NCBI GenBank assembly: GCA_002419365.1
Contig: DIGA01000081.1
Location: 1-26,052 of the forward strand
DNA from: Mageeibacillus sp. UBA5734
GTDB lineage: Bacteria > Bacillota > Clostridia > Saccharofermentanales > UBA5734
Direction of reading: 5' to 3'
DNA length: 26,052 nucleotides
The translations under genes and the position numbers were made by a program. The notes below the pieces were generated by a model. That model was not told the origin of the DNA. It searched no databases and saw only the letters and a list, made by a program, of their open reading frames with translations. Shown here piece by piece: positions 15,681-24,594 of the stretch. Numbering within the stretch: the first letter of the stretch is position 1; every line of letters starts with the position of its first letter.

Positions 15681-17945
15681 ATGCGGATTTTTCAACGCCT
15701 GACTCAAGCGAATACACATCAGAAACTGGTCCGACTGATGATCTTCTGGCTGGTTCTCTGTTACCTCTTCTTCCTGTTGATCTATTCGATTCTGGCTTTC
15801 CGCGTCACAGAGAATCGCCTGCTGACAGAAAACAGCAGCCTGGCCAGCCAGACGAGGCATGCGGTTGATGATTTATACCAGCGCGTCCAGGCGATCAGCA
15901 ACCAGATTCTGCAGGATCCTCTTGCAACTGCCTATTTGTATGAACGAACCTCCTATTCCCTGGCCCAGGCGAATCTGAACGAGCTATTGGTCGATTACCA
16001 GAAGAGTCATCCTCTCCTGATGCGCTACATCGGCCTCTACAATGGCTATCTGGGAACCTACGAGACCTCGCTGGGCCCTTTGCCAGCCAGCCAGATGGGC
16101 CTGCCAGTCGGCAATAGCCCTTTCAGCCTCAGGCCACGTGAAATCCGGATTGAAGGTTCTGCCCTGGAAGCACTCAAGAACGAGTTTTCGCGTCTGATCG
16201 TCTTTTATGCCCGTGTAGAGGACAACCCGCAGCGGACCAACCATGGTCTGGTCATCATCCATGTCGATGAAACAAAATTCTCGACGTTGCTGACTGATTT
16301 CCAGCCCCGGGCCCGGGTTTATCTGACCGACGCCAATGGCATCGTTTTTGCCAGCAGCGAACCAGATGCATTCATCACTGATTTGAGTTTTGGATACCCT
16401 TTCAGTGGAATTTTCCAGAACGAGAGCGGAACGCGGCAATTGTCCGACCAGGGAATCTTGCGCACCGGCAATCTCTGGCAACGCCAGCTAACCTATTTTC
16501 TGCGTTCGCAGACCAGTGGTTTGTTCACAGTCGTGGTCCTGGATTCTGGATTGATCTGGCTGGAATATCTGAAAACCATCGCCCCGGTGTTACTGGTCAG
16601 CCTGATTTTTCTCCTGACCAGCAGCTGGATCATCTTGAAGCTACTGGCACGGTTTTACCAGCCGCTCCAGAGCCTCGTCCGCGAGGTTGCAGGTTACGAG
16701 GTCGGAGCCGCAGAGGAATATGCTGTGCTGCACAAGGCCCTGCTCCTCGGTGACCAGGCAGCCCGGATCGCCCGCGAGAAATTCCTGGCCGACCTTTTGG
16801 CCGGCAAACCGAACCATGAAGACGCTGAGCGGATCAGGCAAATTCTCCGCCAGCTGGAGGCCCCTGCCTACCTGCTGGTCGTCGCGCGGTTTGATGGCTT
16901 TGGTTCCCTGGCCGAAACCAATCCGGATGATCTCGACAATTTCCGGTTCATTGTCATCAACATCACCCAGGAACTTTTGGAAAGCCTGGCACCTGTGACA
17001 GGTCTCGTGACGGGTGACCACGAGGTCACCCTGATCCTCCAACTTAAAGATGCCAACCTGCCAGCAGATCTGGATGAAGCCCTGGCCCAGGCCCAGACCC
17101 AGATCCGGCGCTATTTCCCCTTTACCGTCAGCTATGCGGCAGCAGAGCCAGTGACATCCTTCGGCCAATTCAACGAATCCTATCTCAAAACGTGCGGCCT
17201 ATTCAGCTATCGGCTCTATTTTGGTCCCAGTTCCCTGCTCACACCGGAGAAGACCATTGCGGTCAATAAGAAAATCCGTTATCCGGTGATGGCTGAAAAG
17301 CGGATCCTCGAGGCCTTGAACCTGCGGCGCCAGGATTTGCTGGTGCCGGGGATCGATGATTTCATGCAGGCGATCCGGGAAGGCTATTCGCCCCGAACCG
17401 TCAATTATTTCAACCAGCTGCTGTTCTCGGTCTTCAAGCAGGTCGACAATACGGTCGAGCTGGTGAATGAAGACTACGACAATTACCTTGAGACCAGCGA
17501 CCGGCTGTCCCGGTGTGACCAGCTCGAGGATGCCCGCCAGATCATTGCCCGATTCTGCCTGGAACTGATGTCGATTTCGCAGGAAAAGGCCCGCCGCGCC
17601 ACCGATGCCAAGCATGAGCGGTTGCACGATGAGCTCGTGAATTACCTCCGGGAAAATCTCTCCGACCCCAATCTGTCTCTGGAATCGACCGCTGAGCGTT
17701 TCAATCTCTCACCAGGCTATCTCGGCAAACTGGTCAAAGCATCCGCCGGCGACACGTTCTCCAGCTTGCTTTCCTCCATGCGGCTGGAAAAAGCGGCCCA
17801 GCTCCTGATCGAAACGAGCCAGCCCGCTTATAAAGTCGCCGAGCAAGTCGGCATTCCCAATGTGGCCTATTTCTCGACCCTGTTCAAGCGCCAGTATGGC
17901 CTCTCCCCTGCTCCTTTCCGCGAAAAACGCGGCAATCTGGGGTAA
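15681..17945 (+). CDS. Membrane-spanning AraC-family regulator with extracellular sensor domain
   Basis: A 754-residue one-component sensor. Transmembrane helices at about 18-40 and 297-320 flank a roughly 255-residue extracellular region that resembles a Cache-type sensor. After a cytoplasmic linker of about 330 residues, the last 105 residues carry a two-HTH AraC domain (SLESTAERFNLSPGYLGKLV, then YKVAEQVGIPNVAYFSTLFKRQYG ending in SPAPFREKR). AGGAG at 15671-15675 gives the ATG at 15681. It lacks a receiver or kinase domain, so signal passes directly through the membrane, as in YesN/Rgf-like regulators of carbohydrate uptake in Bacillota. It is divergent from the ABC operon that starts with a tethered sugar-binding protein. 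Regulation of that operon is the simplest inference. It ends 11 bases from the converging aldolase gene. Confidence 0.87.
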   Translation: MRIFQRLTQANTHQKLVRLMIFWLVLCYLFFLLIYSILAFRVTENRLLTENSSLASQTRHAVDDLYQRVQAISNQILQDPLATAYLYERTSYSLAQANLNELLVDYQKSHPLLMRYIGLYNGYLGTYETSLGPLPASQMGLPVGNSPFSLRPREIRIEGSALEALKNEFSRLIVFYARVEDNPQRTNHGLVIIHVDETKFSTLLTDFQPRARVYLTDANGIVFASSEPDAFITDLSFGYPFSGIFQNESGTRQLSDQGILRTGNLWQRQLTYFLRSQTSGLFTVVVLDSGLIWLEYLKTIAPVLLVSLIFLLTSSWIILKLLARFYQPLQSLVREVAGYEVGAAEEYAVLHKALLLGDQAARIAREKFLADLLAGKPNHEDAERIRQILRQLEAPAYLLVVARFDGFGSLAETNPDDLDNFRFIVINITQELLESLAPVTGLVTGDHEVTLILQLKDANLPADLDEALAQAQTQIRRYFPFTVSYAAAEPVTSFGQFNESYLKTCGLFSYRLYFGPSSLLTPEKTIAVNKKIRYPVMAEKRILEALNLRRQDLLVPGIDDFMQAIREGYSPRTVNYFNQLLFSVFKQVDNTVELVNEDYDNYLETSDRLSRCDQLEDARQIIARFCLELMSISQEKARRATDAKHERLHDELVNYLRENLSDPNLSLESTAERFNLSPGYLGKLVKASAGDTFSSLLSSMRLEKAAQLLIETSQPAYKVAEQVGIPNVAYFSTLFKRQYGLSPAPFREKRGNLG

Positions 17946-17956
17946 AGAGGTTTTGT

Positions 17957-19249
17957 CTAGTCTTGCAGTTTGAAGGCCACATTGATGTCGTGGATTTCCC
18001 GGTCGCTGATATGGACGATGTCACCGATGGCAGTTGAAGCCAGGATGGACTTGGCTGTAAATTCAGCCACCTCCAGGCGGTCAAAAGCGTTGAGCAAGCT
18101 CGAGCCGGTGACGATCACGCAGTCATTTTCGCAGATGACCGCCGGAGTCTTGGGCGAAAGGGCCCTGGCGACCAGCGCAGGATCCATGAAGCTGACGCCA
18201 AACGGCACCTTGGCAATCTGGCGCAATAAAATATAGCTCTCCGGGATCGTCCGCGGGTCAAAGTCAGCATCCGTCACAGCGAAGGCCATGATATTGGGTG
18301 GATGGGCCACCAGGACAGACTTTACATCAGGATGCTGGCGATAGATTTCAGCATGGAGGGGCACCGAACGGCTCGGGATCTTGCCGGCTTCTCGCTGGCC
18401 CTCACGGATCAGGACGATGTCTTCGACCTCCAGGTAAGCCCGGTCCCTGCCATACGGCGTGATCAGGAAGGAGCCATCGGACAGGCGCACCGAATAGGTC
18501 CCCTGGGTGCTGGTGAACAGTCCCTGGTCATACGAGCGCCGGATCAGTTTGACCAGGTCGCGCCGGGCGGCGTTTTCCTCACTGCTGTGTGTTTCGGGCA
18601 TGAACTCCGGCAATTCGACGCGGTTTTTCACTTCCGTGGCAGCGATCCGCTCTTCGGACAGCGGTCGCGGCTGGCCGATTTTCTTGGCATTGATTTCCAG
18701 GAGGGCACTGGACTCGATCGTCTCAAAGGCCATGAATGCCTGGAAAATATCTTTCGCACCGATGACCACTCCGTGATTTTCCAAAAGGACTACCGAATAG
18801 CCTTCATCAAATTTCCGGGCAATGTTTTCTCCGAGCAGGGCACTGCCAGGCACGGCATAGGTGGCAATAGCAAGATCCCCACAGATCTTGCGCACCGTCG
18901 GGATCAGATTGACATCCGGCAGTTTGCGCGCGATCGAAAAAGCCACCAGACCCGGTGAGTGGGCATGCAGGACGGCCCCGATATCGGGCCGGCGGCGGAA
19001 AACAGACAGGTGGAACGGGTACTCCACAGAGGGTCTGTGGCGCCCTTCAATGGTGCCGTCCGCCTTGACCCGCATGATGTCGTCACGCGTCAACATCCCT
19101 TTGTCGATACCGGAGGGCGTGATCCACATGTAGCCATTGTCGTCGCGGATCGACAGATTACCGCCAGATGTTGTCGTCATACCGCGGTAATAGATGCGGT
19201 TCATCATCATCACCAGCTGGTCTGCCGGATGCAGCAATTCAAAACGCAT
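17957..19249 (-). CDS. Tandem two-domain class II aldolase-family protein, second domain degenerate
   Basis: A 430-residue protein made of two class II aldolase/adducin domains (about 1-205 and 225-430); the usual FucA-like enzyme is a single domain of about 215. Domain 1 keeps E76, H95 and H97 in HAH, and H159 in ENHG, the Zn ligands and catalytic Glu of L-fuculose-1-phosphate aldolase. In domain 2 the aligned positions are S295, V314, H316 and D376 (ENDC), so it should not bind the metal in the same way. It is the last gene of the catabolic run, 72 bases after rhaB. AAGGAGGGGG lies before ATG 19249, so I reject the upstream TTG. It probably cleaves a 6-deoxyketose 1-phosphate to DHAP and L-lactaldehyde; the split of labour with the aldolase at 20829 is unknown. 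Confidence 0.85.
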   Translation of the reverse strand: MRFELLHPADQLVMMMNRIYYRGMTTTSGGNLSIRDDNGYMWITPSGIDKGMLTRDDIMRVKADGTIEGRHRPSVEYPFHLSVFRRRPDIGAVLHAHSPGLVAFSIARKLPDVNLIPTVRKICGDLAIATYAVPGSALLGENIARKFDEGYSVVLLENHGVVIGAKDIFQAFMAFETIESSALLEINAKKIGQPRPLSEERIAATEVKNRVELPEFMPETHSSEENAARRDLVKLIRRSYDQGLFTSTQGTYSVRLSDGSFLITPYGRDRAYLEVEDIVLIREGQREAGKIPSRSVPLHAEIYRQHPDVKSVLVAHPPNIMAFAVTDADFDPRTIPESYILLRQIAKVPFGVSFMDPALVARALSPKTPAVICENDCVIVTGSSLLNAFDRLEVAEFTAKSILASTAIGDIVHISDREIHDINVAFKLQD

Positions 19250-19321
19250 GGTTCCCCCTCCTTCGGGTGCAGATGGCTCTGCGTCCTGTGTCCTGGCAAC
19301 CGCCAAGGAAACCCTTCAGGG

Positions 19322-20794
19322 TTAGCCGAACAGCTGGCGGTAGCGGATCAGGGCCAGATTCCAGTCGTCCGTGTCCACAGGTTCATAGTACTTCAGCGTG
19401 GTGGAAGCAGCAATCACCTGGCGCGCTTCGTGGAGATCCTGGATCGCACCCTGGCCGATCAGCTGGGCCGCGATATTGCCCAGGGCAGTCGCTTCGATCG
19501 GCCCGGCGATCACGCGGCTGCCAGTGGCATTGGCGGTGAACTGGCTCAAGAGGCCGTCCTTGGTGCCGCCGCCGACCACATGCAGGTCGGGATAAGTCCG
19601 GCCGGTCATGGCCTCGATGCTGTCCTTGGTCACCCGGTATTTCAGGGCCAGGCTTTCGTAGATGCAGCGGACCACCTCGCCGCGGCTCTCGGGGACAGGC
19701 TGGCCGGTTTCATGGCAAATCTCGCGGATTCGACTGGGCATGTCACCCGGGACCCCGAGACGGGAATCATCCGGATCGACCAGCGACTGGAACGGCTGGC
19801 AGGCAAGCGCTTCCCGCTCCATGTCCGCAAACGTGACTTCCGCACCTTCGCGGATCCACTGGCGGCGCGATTCCTGGATCAGCCACAGGCCCATGATGTT
19901 CTTCAGGAAACGGGTCGTGCGGCCAAAGCCGCCTTCATTGGTGAACTGGAAGTCGTAAGCCTGTTCATTGATGACCGGGGTCTGGCTTTCGATGCCCATC
20001 AGCGACCAGGTGCCGCTGGAGATGTAGACAAAATCAGGCTGGGTCGCAGGCACAGCGGCAACTGCCGAAGCCGTGTCGTGTTCGCCGACCGCCATGACCG
20101 GAATGGGCTGGATGCCCAGTTCCTGGCAGATATCATCGGAAATTTTCCCGACCCGGGTGCCTGGCAGGACCAGTGGCTGGAGGATCTGCCGCGGCAAGCC
20201 CAGGCGGTCCAGCAAGTCATGGTCCCAGTCCCCCGTGTACGGATTGACCAGGGCACCGGTGGAAGCGATGGTGTATTCGGACTGGCGTACGCCGGTCAGG
20301 AGGTAGACGAACAAGTCCGGCATCAAAAGCATCGCGTCAGCTCGTTCCAGCAAGTCAGGCCGCTGTAATTTGAGCGCCAGCAGCTGGAAAATCGTGTTGA
20401 AATTCATGAACTGGATCCCGGTGCGGTCATAGACTTCGCGCCGCGGCACGAGGGCAAAGGTAGCCTCCTGCATACCGACAGTCCGGGTGTCCCGATAATG
20501 GACCGGATTTTCCAACAGACGTCCGGCCGAGTCAATCAAGCCAAAATCGACGCCCCAGGTATCGATGCCCAGGCTGTCAATCGCACCCTTGGCCTTGGCT
20601 TTGACAAGGCCTTGCTTGATCTCAAAAAACAGGCGCAGCACATCCCAGTACAGGGTCGGGCCGACCTGGACCGGATCATTGCTGAACCGATGGATCTCCT
20701 CCAGTTCGATGGTCCGGCCGTCGTAACGGCCGAGCATGGCGCGCCCACTCGAAGCGCCAAAGTCAAAGGCCAGGATTTGCTTGATCTCGGACAT
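19322..20794 (-). CDS. rhaB: Rhamnulokinase
   Basis: A 490-residue FGGY-family sugar kinase that phosphorylates L-rhamnulose at O1 with ATP. The N-terminal phosphate motif DFGASSGRAML (10-20) is the RhaB form. GIDTWGVDFGLIDSAG at about 75-90 is also characteristic, followed by GEHDTASAVAAVP and SSGTWSLMG in the middle, then VVGGGTKDGLLSQFTANA near the C-terminus for nucleotide binding. The length is normal. GGAGGG lies 8 bases before the ATG. It lies between the two aldolase genes, 34 bases after the RhaD-like one. RhaB enzymes can accept L-fuculose in some bacteria, which matters because the window holds a second isomerase but no second kinase. Confidence 0.95.
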   Translation of the reverse strand: MSEIKQILAFDFGASSGRAMLGRYDGRTIELEEIHRFSNDPVQVGPTLYWDVLRLFFEIKQGLVKAKAKGAIDSLGIDTWGVDFGLIDSAGRLLENPVHYRDTRTVGMQEATFALVPRREVYDRTGIQFMNFNTIFQLLALKLQRPDLLERADAMLLMPDLFVYLLTGVRQSEYTIASTGALVNPYTGDWDHDLLDRLGLPRQILQPLVLPGTRVGKISDDICQELGIQPIPVMAVGEHDTASAVAAVPATQPDFVYISSGTWSLMGIESQTPVINEQAYDFQFTNEGGFGRTTRFLKNIMGLWLIQESRRQWIREGAEVTFADMEREALACQPFQSLVDPDDSRLGVPGDMPSRIREICHETGQPVPESRGEVVRCIYESLALKYRVTKDSIEAMTGRTYPDLHVVGGGTKDGLLSQFTANATGSRVIAGPIEATALGNIAAQLIGQGAIQDLHEARQVIAASTTLKYYEPVDTDDWNLALIRYRQLFG

Positions 20795-20828
20795 GTCTTA
20801 AACCCTCCAGTATGGCATGGAATGCGGA

Positions 20829-21959
20829 TTACTTGGCTGCAATGGATTTGCGATAGGCTTCACTTTCCCAGTTGGCGATGAAGGACTTGCCCGCTTCGCT
20901 CATCGGCGAAATGGAGAGCCCCCTGGCCTTGACCTGCTTGTGGATGAACAAGACAGCGGCCAGAGTCTCCTCGATCGTCTGGGCCTCATTGGCACTGCAA
21001 GTATAAAGGACCTCGCCCGACTGGCGGAAAATCGTCGCCTTGGCCACAGCGGCCGGACCAGACACGGCAAAGCTCTCGAGACTGCCGGTTTCGGCAACGG
21101 CGACCTGGCCAGCCAGAAAAACCAGCTGGTCCGGGTACAAGGCTTTGACCGTGAAATCTTCGAGGGCCCAGGCCTGGGCTTTCAGTTCGTTCTGCAGCCA
21201 GGCGGAGTTGGAACGATAGGCGGTATTCGTCTCATCACCGACACAGAACGAGGCGGGGACGACTTCGAGGACCGGCCAGTCCTGCTTTCCGGTCGAAAAA
21301 TAACTGGCAATCGCTGCATTGACCTGGTCATGCAAGTCGAGGCAATACTGGGCCGTCGGGCCAGTGACGATGACGCCATGGTTTTGCAGAAAAATGACAT
21401 TGGGCAGGACGCCATCTTTCGCTGCAGCCTGGCGGGCGGACTGGATCGAAAAGGTCAGCTGGGCCCCTGGATTGATATAGGGTACAAACGCGAAATTTTC
21501 TCCAGTCGGGGCCATGACCTCGGCGGCGATCTGCGGACCTTCGGCGGCGCAGGTCAGGAGGTTGCCATAGACCGGGTGGGTATGCAGGACAAAGGTGTCG
21601 AGCAAGGCATGGAAGCCAGCTTCGACAGATGGGCGCAAAACCGGCAGGCCGTCAAAGGTTCGCGTCGCTTCCTTGGCAGCAGCAGACCCCTCTTTTTCGA
21701 CATCGTCGAACTGGGCTTCACTGCCCGCATAGAAGGTACGCAAGGCCGGATAATCAATCACGGCATAAGCATTGCCGGGCTCGATCTGGCCGAGCTGGAA
21801 GCCCGATGCTTTGATCGCCATCAGGGAGTCGTCGAGCTTGGCCGAGGTATTGCCACCGCCACCCTGGACATAGTCGGAGCGGCTGCCAGCGGTCTGGGAC
21901 ATGCGGGTGAATTCCTGGAGCGGGCCAGCATAACGGGTGACAAATTCAGAGGATGACAT
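20829..21959 (-). CDS. RhaD-like class II aldolase without dehydrogenase domain
   Basis: A 376-residue protein matching the aldolase half of the bifunctional rhamnulose-1-phosphate aldolase/lactaldehyde dehydrogenase proteins (COG3347 type). VQGGGGNTSAK at 31-41 is the phosphate loop. E113 in RPSVEAGFH, H126 and H128 in HTHP, and H194 in QNHG complete the metal site. The bifunctional homologues continue with a short-chain dehydrogenase domain of about 300 residues; here the gene stops soon after the aldolase part and rhaB follows 34 bases on, so the dehydrogenase is absent, not frameshifted. AGGAG lies 6 bases before the ATG, inside the 12-base gap after rhaA. Its position between rhaA and rhaB makes it the best candidate for the main L-rhamnulose-1-phosphate aldolase. 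Confidence 0.85.
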   Translation of the reverse strand: MSSSEFVTRYAGPLQEFTRMSQTAGSRSDYVQGGGGNTSAKLDDSLMAIKASGFQLGQIEPGNAYAVIDYPALRTFYAGSEAQFDDVEKEGSAAAKEATRTFDGLPVLRPSVEAGFHALLDTFVLHTHPVYGNLLTCAAEGPQIAAEVMAPTGENFAFVPYINPGAQLTFSIQSARQAAAKDGVLPNVIFLQNHGVIVTGPTAQYCLDLHDQVNAAIASYFSTGKQDWPVLEVVPASFCVGDETNTAYRSNSAWLQNELKAQAWALEDFTVKALYPDQLVFLAGQVAVAETGSLESFAVSGPAAVAKATIFRQSGEVLYTCSANEAQTIEETLAAVLFIHKQVKARGLSISPMSEAGKSFIANWESEAYRKSIAAK

Positions 21960-21971
21960 AGGCTTCTCCTT

Positions 21972-23252
21972 TTAGCGCTTGCTCAGGACATCCTGGGTAT
22001 AGGCATAGATTTCCGGCAGGTAATCGCTGCCGGCCGGAACCCCCTGGTCGAGGCAGAACTGGTTGTAGACGGCCATCGCCGGCAGGTTCCTGAACTCTTC
22101 CATCAGGGCCAGGCGAGTGGCATAGTCGCCCTCGGCTTCGGCCTTTTTGATCAGGTCGGTCGGTTCGAGCAGCGCAGCGAGGATCGCTTTCTGGGTGGCG
22201 CGCAGGCCGACAGTCCAGGCCGTGATGCGGTTGATGCTGCCGTCAAAGAAGTCGGTCGCCAGATAGACCCGGTCAAAAGCGTCGGCGCGCTTGATTTCGC
22301 GCATCAGCTCCTGGACGCTCTCGTCGGAGATGACAACATGGTCGGAGTCCCACTTGACCGGACGGCTGACATGGACCAGCACGGCCGGGTTGAACAGCAG
22401 CAGGGACGAGACCTTGTCAGCAATGGTTTCCGTGGGGTGGAAATGGCCCATGTCGAGCGTCAGCAGCAAGCCTTCATTGCCGAGCTTGTGCTGGTGGGCG
22501 GCATAGCCCATGTAGAATTCATGGGAACCAACGGTATAGCTTTCGACGCCGATGCCAAACAGCTTGCACTCGACCGCGTCGACCAGGTATTCAGCCGGAT
22601 ATTTCACCGCCAGGATCTCGTCGAGGGACGCCTTGAGCAGGGCACGGAAGCGGGTGCGGTCGGCAGGCATGTCTTTCATGCCGTCCGGGACCCAGATGTT
22701 GTTGACGACGGTGCAGCCAAGCTCCCGGCCCATGTCGGCTGCGATCTTGCGCACGGCTTTGACATGGTCGATCCAGAAGCGGCGGATTTTTTCATCCGGA
22801 TGGGACAGGGTCAGGTTGTCAGCGGCCATCGGGTGGCCAAAGCAGGTGGCATTGAAATCGAGGGCGAGCCCACGGCTCTTGGCCCAGTCGATCCAGTTCT
22901 GGAAATGGCGGGTCTCATAGCGGTCGCGGTCAACGGCTTCGCCGTTGAGCTCGGCATAGCAGGCGTGCAAGTTGAGACGCTGCTTGCCCGGCAATAGGCT
23001 CAGGGCTTTGTCGATGTCGGCGCGCAGTTCGTCGCCGGTTCTCGGTTTGCCGCCGAATGAACCCGTGGAGAGAATGCCGCCGGAGGTTCCACCGCCGACT
23101 GCCTCCAGACCGGTGACGTCATCGCCCTGCCAGCAATGGACAGAGACTTCAATCTGCTTCATTTTTTCAAGGGCGGCGGCGACATCGACACCGTAGCTGG
23201 CGTAGGTGGCCACAGCGGCATCATAAGCTTGCTTGACAACGATTGGATCCAT
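21972..23252 (-). CDS. rhaA: L-rhamnose isomerase
   Basis: A 426-residue TIM-barrel isomerase of the E. coli RhaA type, converting L-rhamnose to L-rhamnulose. VSVHCWQGDDVTGLE at 36-50 is diagnostic. VVNNIWVPDG (182-191), GVESYTVGSHEFYMGYA (235-251), LDMGHFHPTE (266-275), VSRPVKWDSDHVV (295-307) and ATDFFDGSINR (332-342) follow. E237, D267, H294 and D334 fit the structural metal site, and H270, D302 and D304 the catalytic metal region as I recall it from E. coli. GGAGG sits 6 bases before the ATG, and the PHP gene stop is 11 bases upstream, so the two are co-transcribed. No residue looks out of place. Confidence 0.96.
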   Translation of the reverse strand: MDPIVVKQAYDAAVATYASYGVDVAAALEKMKQIEVSVHCWQGDDVTGLEAVGGGTSGGILSTGSFGGKPRTGDELRADIDKALSLLPGKQRLNLHACYAELNGEAVDRDRYETRHFQNWIDWAKSRGLALDFNATCFGHPMAADNLTLSHPDEKIRRFWIDHVKAVRKIAADMGRELGCTVVNNIWVPDGMKDMPADRTRFRALLKASLDEILAVKYPAEYLVDAVECKLFGIGVESYTVGSHEFYMGYAAHQHKLGNEGLLLTLDMGHFHPTETIADKVSSLLLFNPAVLVHVSRPVKWDSDHVVISDESVQELMREIKRADAFDRVYLATDFFDGSINRITAWTVGLRATQKAILAALLEPTDLIKKAEAEGDYATRLALMEEFRNLPAMAVYNQFCLDQGVPAGSDYLPEIYAYTQDVLSKR

Positions 23253-23263
23253 GGGGTACCTCC

Positions 23264-24562
23264 TCAGATTTGCCCGTACAATTTCAGGGCATGGTCACGA
23301 TAAGTCAGGATGCGGGATGGCAGGTCAGGATTGTTTTCAAGGGTTTGTGCGGCAAACAGGCCTTGGCTCAGGTCATCGGTCGCCAGGCGTTCGTGCCCAA
23401 TCAAAGCCCAGGCAGCATCGTAGAGGTTTTCAAACATCGGATCGCGCATCGCCAGGCAGACAAAGGACTGGCGCGGCTGGTTGATGTCTTCACCGCTGAT
23501 CTGGAAAAACTGGTGTTGGTCGCACAGGGCGCGCAAGCGCTCGAGCTGGGTCCGGGTATTGCGGGACGGCATGTAGGTGACGGCTGCAAAACCAAGGGTA
23601 TCGAGCAGGTTGAATAATTCATCGAGATAGTCATCTTCGAATTTCTGGGTTTTCTTGTCGCCAGTGACCGAATCACCGACATCGCCCAGGTAGGCATAAG
23701 CCAGGATGATGCCGTGCGCCTTGGCAAAAGCAACCACATCGGCAACCGGCAGGCATTCCTCGGTGGCATCGATATAGAACTGTTCGACCAGCTCGCCCTT
23801 CAGAAGGCCCAGCAAATCGTAGGCACGATGGGGGTTTTCCAGATCCAGCAGCATCGCCTCGATCTTGGCTGAAACGCTGAGCTGGAGCGGACCACGCAGG
23901 AAAGCGAGCAGGTCCCGGGGTGCCGGATAACGCCGCAGCAGCTCCAAGGCCAGGGCATAGAGCAGGTGACGTTCGGTGACCCCTCCCCCATCGGTCACCA
24001 GGCTCAGGGGCAGGACATCGCGATCATAGTCGAGTTCGATCCCGGCCGGGGCAAGCAAGGTATTGAGTGTCGCGATCATCCTGCGGTTGCGGATGCCGCG
24101 GGCTTTCCGGACGGGTTGCAGGAAGGCATCCAGCGCATCGATCTCGGTATGTGGCACACCATGCAGGGCCAGATAAGCGACGGATTCCTGGTCCGGATTG
24201 TTGATCCTTCGCCCCTCCAGGATGGTCCCGGCCAGCGAGGCCCGGACTTCACAGCCGATCGTGGTCGGCAGGCCGAGGATCTGGCCGGCCGCCGTGAACT
24301 CCCTGGCCCCGCCGATGCTGTCATGGTCCATGATTCCGGCTGTCGTCAGGCCTGCCATATAGGCCATCCAGACCGCCTTGGCCGGCGAATACGGGGAAAA
24401 GGAGTACCAGGTATGGATATGGTTGTTGACATCCCTGGCGGTGGCCGGCCGTGCGATCTGGCCCTCATCCAGCAGGAGCTTGAGCTGGCGCAGGGCATCG
24501 AGACGGTCGATCATCTGGGGGCTGTTCAAAGCTTCGATCAATTGGTTGACGGTAGGATTCAT
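23264..24562 (-). CDS. PHP-domain protein of unknown substrate
   Basis: A 432-residue cytoplasmic protein with a PHP metallohydrolase fold. HIH at 48-50 and IMDHDS at 77-82 are the first two PHP motifs, and GCEVR at 103-107 supplies E105. H134 in ALHG fits the next ligand. The two late motifs differ from the usual form: AYAYLGDVGDS (288-298) stands where AHP is common, and SGEDINQP (356-363) where SDxHxP is common, so one or two His ligands appear replaced. A helical insert lies between about 140 and 260. GAGG lies 6 bases before ATG 24562; the TTG two codons upstream is too close to it. It directly precedes rhaA. A phosphoesterase role on a sugar phosphate or by-product is possible but unproven. 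I do not recognise a named gene. Confidence 0.75.
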   Translation of the reverse strand: MNPTVNQLIEALNSPQMIDRLDALRQLKLLLDEGQIARPATARDVNNHIHTWYSFSPYSPAKAVWMAYMAGLTTAGIMDHDSIGGAREFTAAGQILGLPTTIGCEVRASLAGTILEGRRINNPDQESVAYLALHGVPHTEIDALDAFLQPVRKARGIRNRRMIATLNTLLAPAGIELDYDRDVLPLSLVTDGGGVTERHLLYALALELLRRYPAPRDLLAFLRGPLQLSVSAKIEAMLLDLENPHRAYDLLGLLKGELVEQFYIDATEECLPVADVVAFAKAHGIILAYAYLGDVGDSVTGDKKTQKFEDDYLDELFNLLDTLGFAAVTYMPSRNTRTQLERLRALCDQHQFFQISGEDINQPRQSFVCLAMRDPMFENLYDAAWALIGHERLATDDLSQGLFAAQTLENNPDLPSRILTYRDHALKLYGQI

Positions 24563-24594
24563 AGACAACCTCAGCTGTGCTTCTGGTGATCAAA

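Noticed and set aside
19250..19306. TTG start adding 19 residues to the tandem aldolase
   Set aside because: The extension has no family likeness and would translate through the AAGGAGGGGG ribosome-binding site of ATG 19249.
18959..21956. Long + strand frames opposite the aldolase and kinase genes (18959-20368, 20817-21956)
   Set aside because: Both are mirror frames of clearly conserved - strand enzymes and show no ribosome-binding site or recognisable domain.
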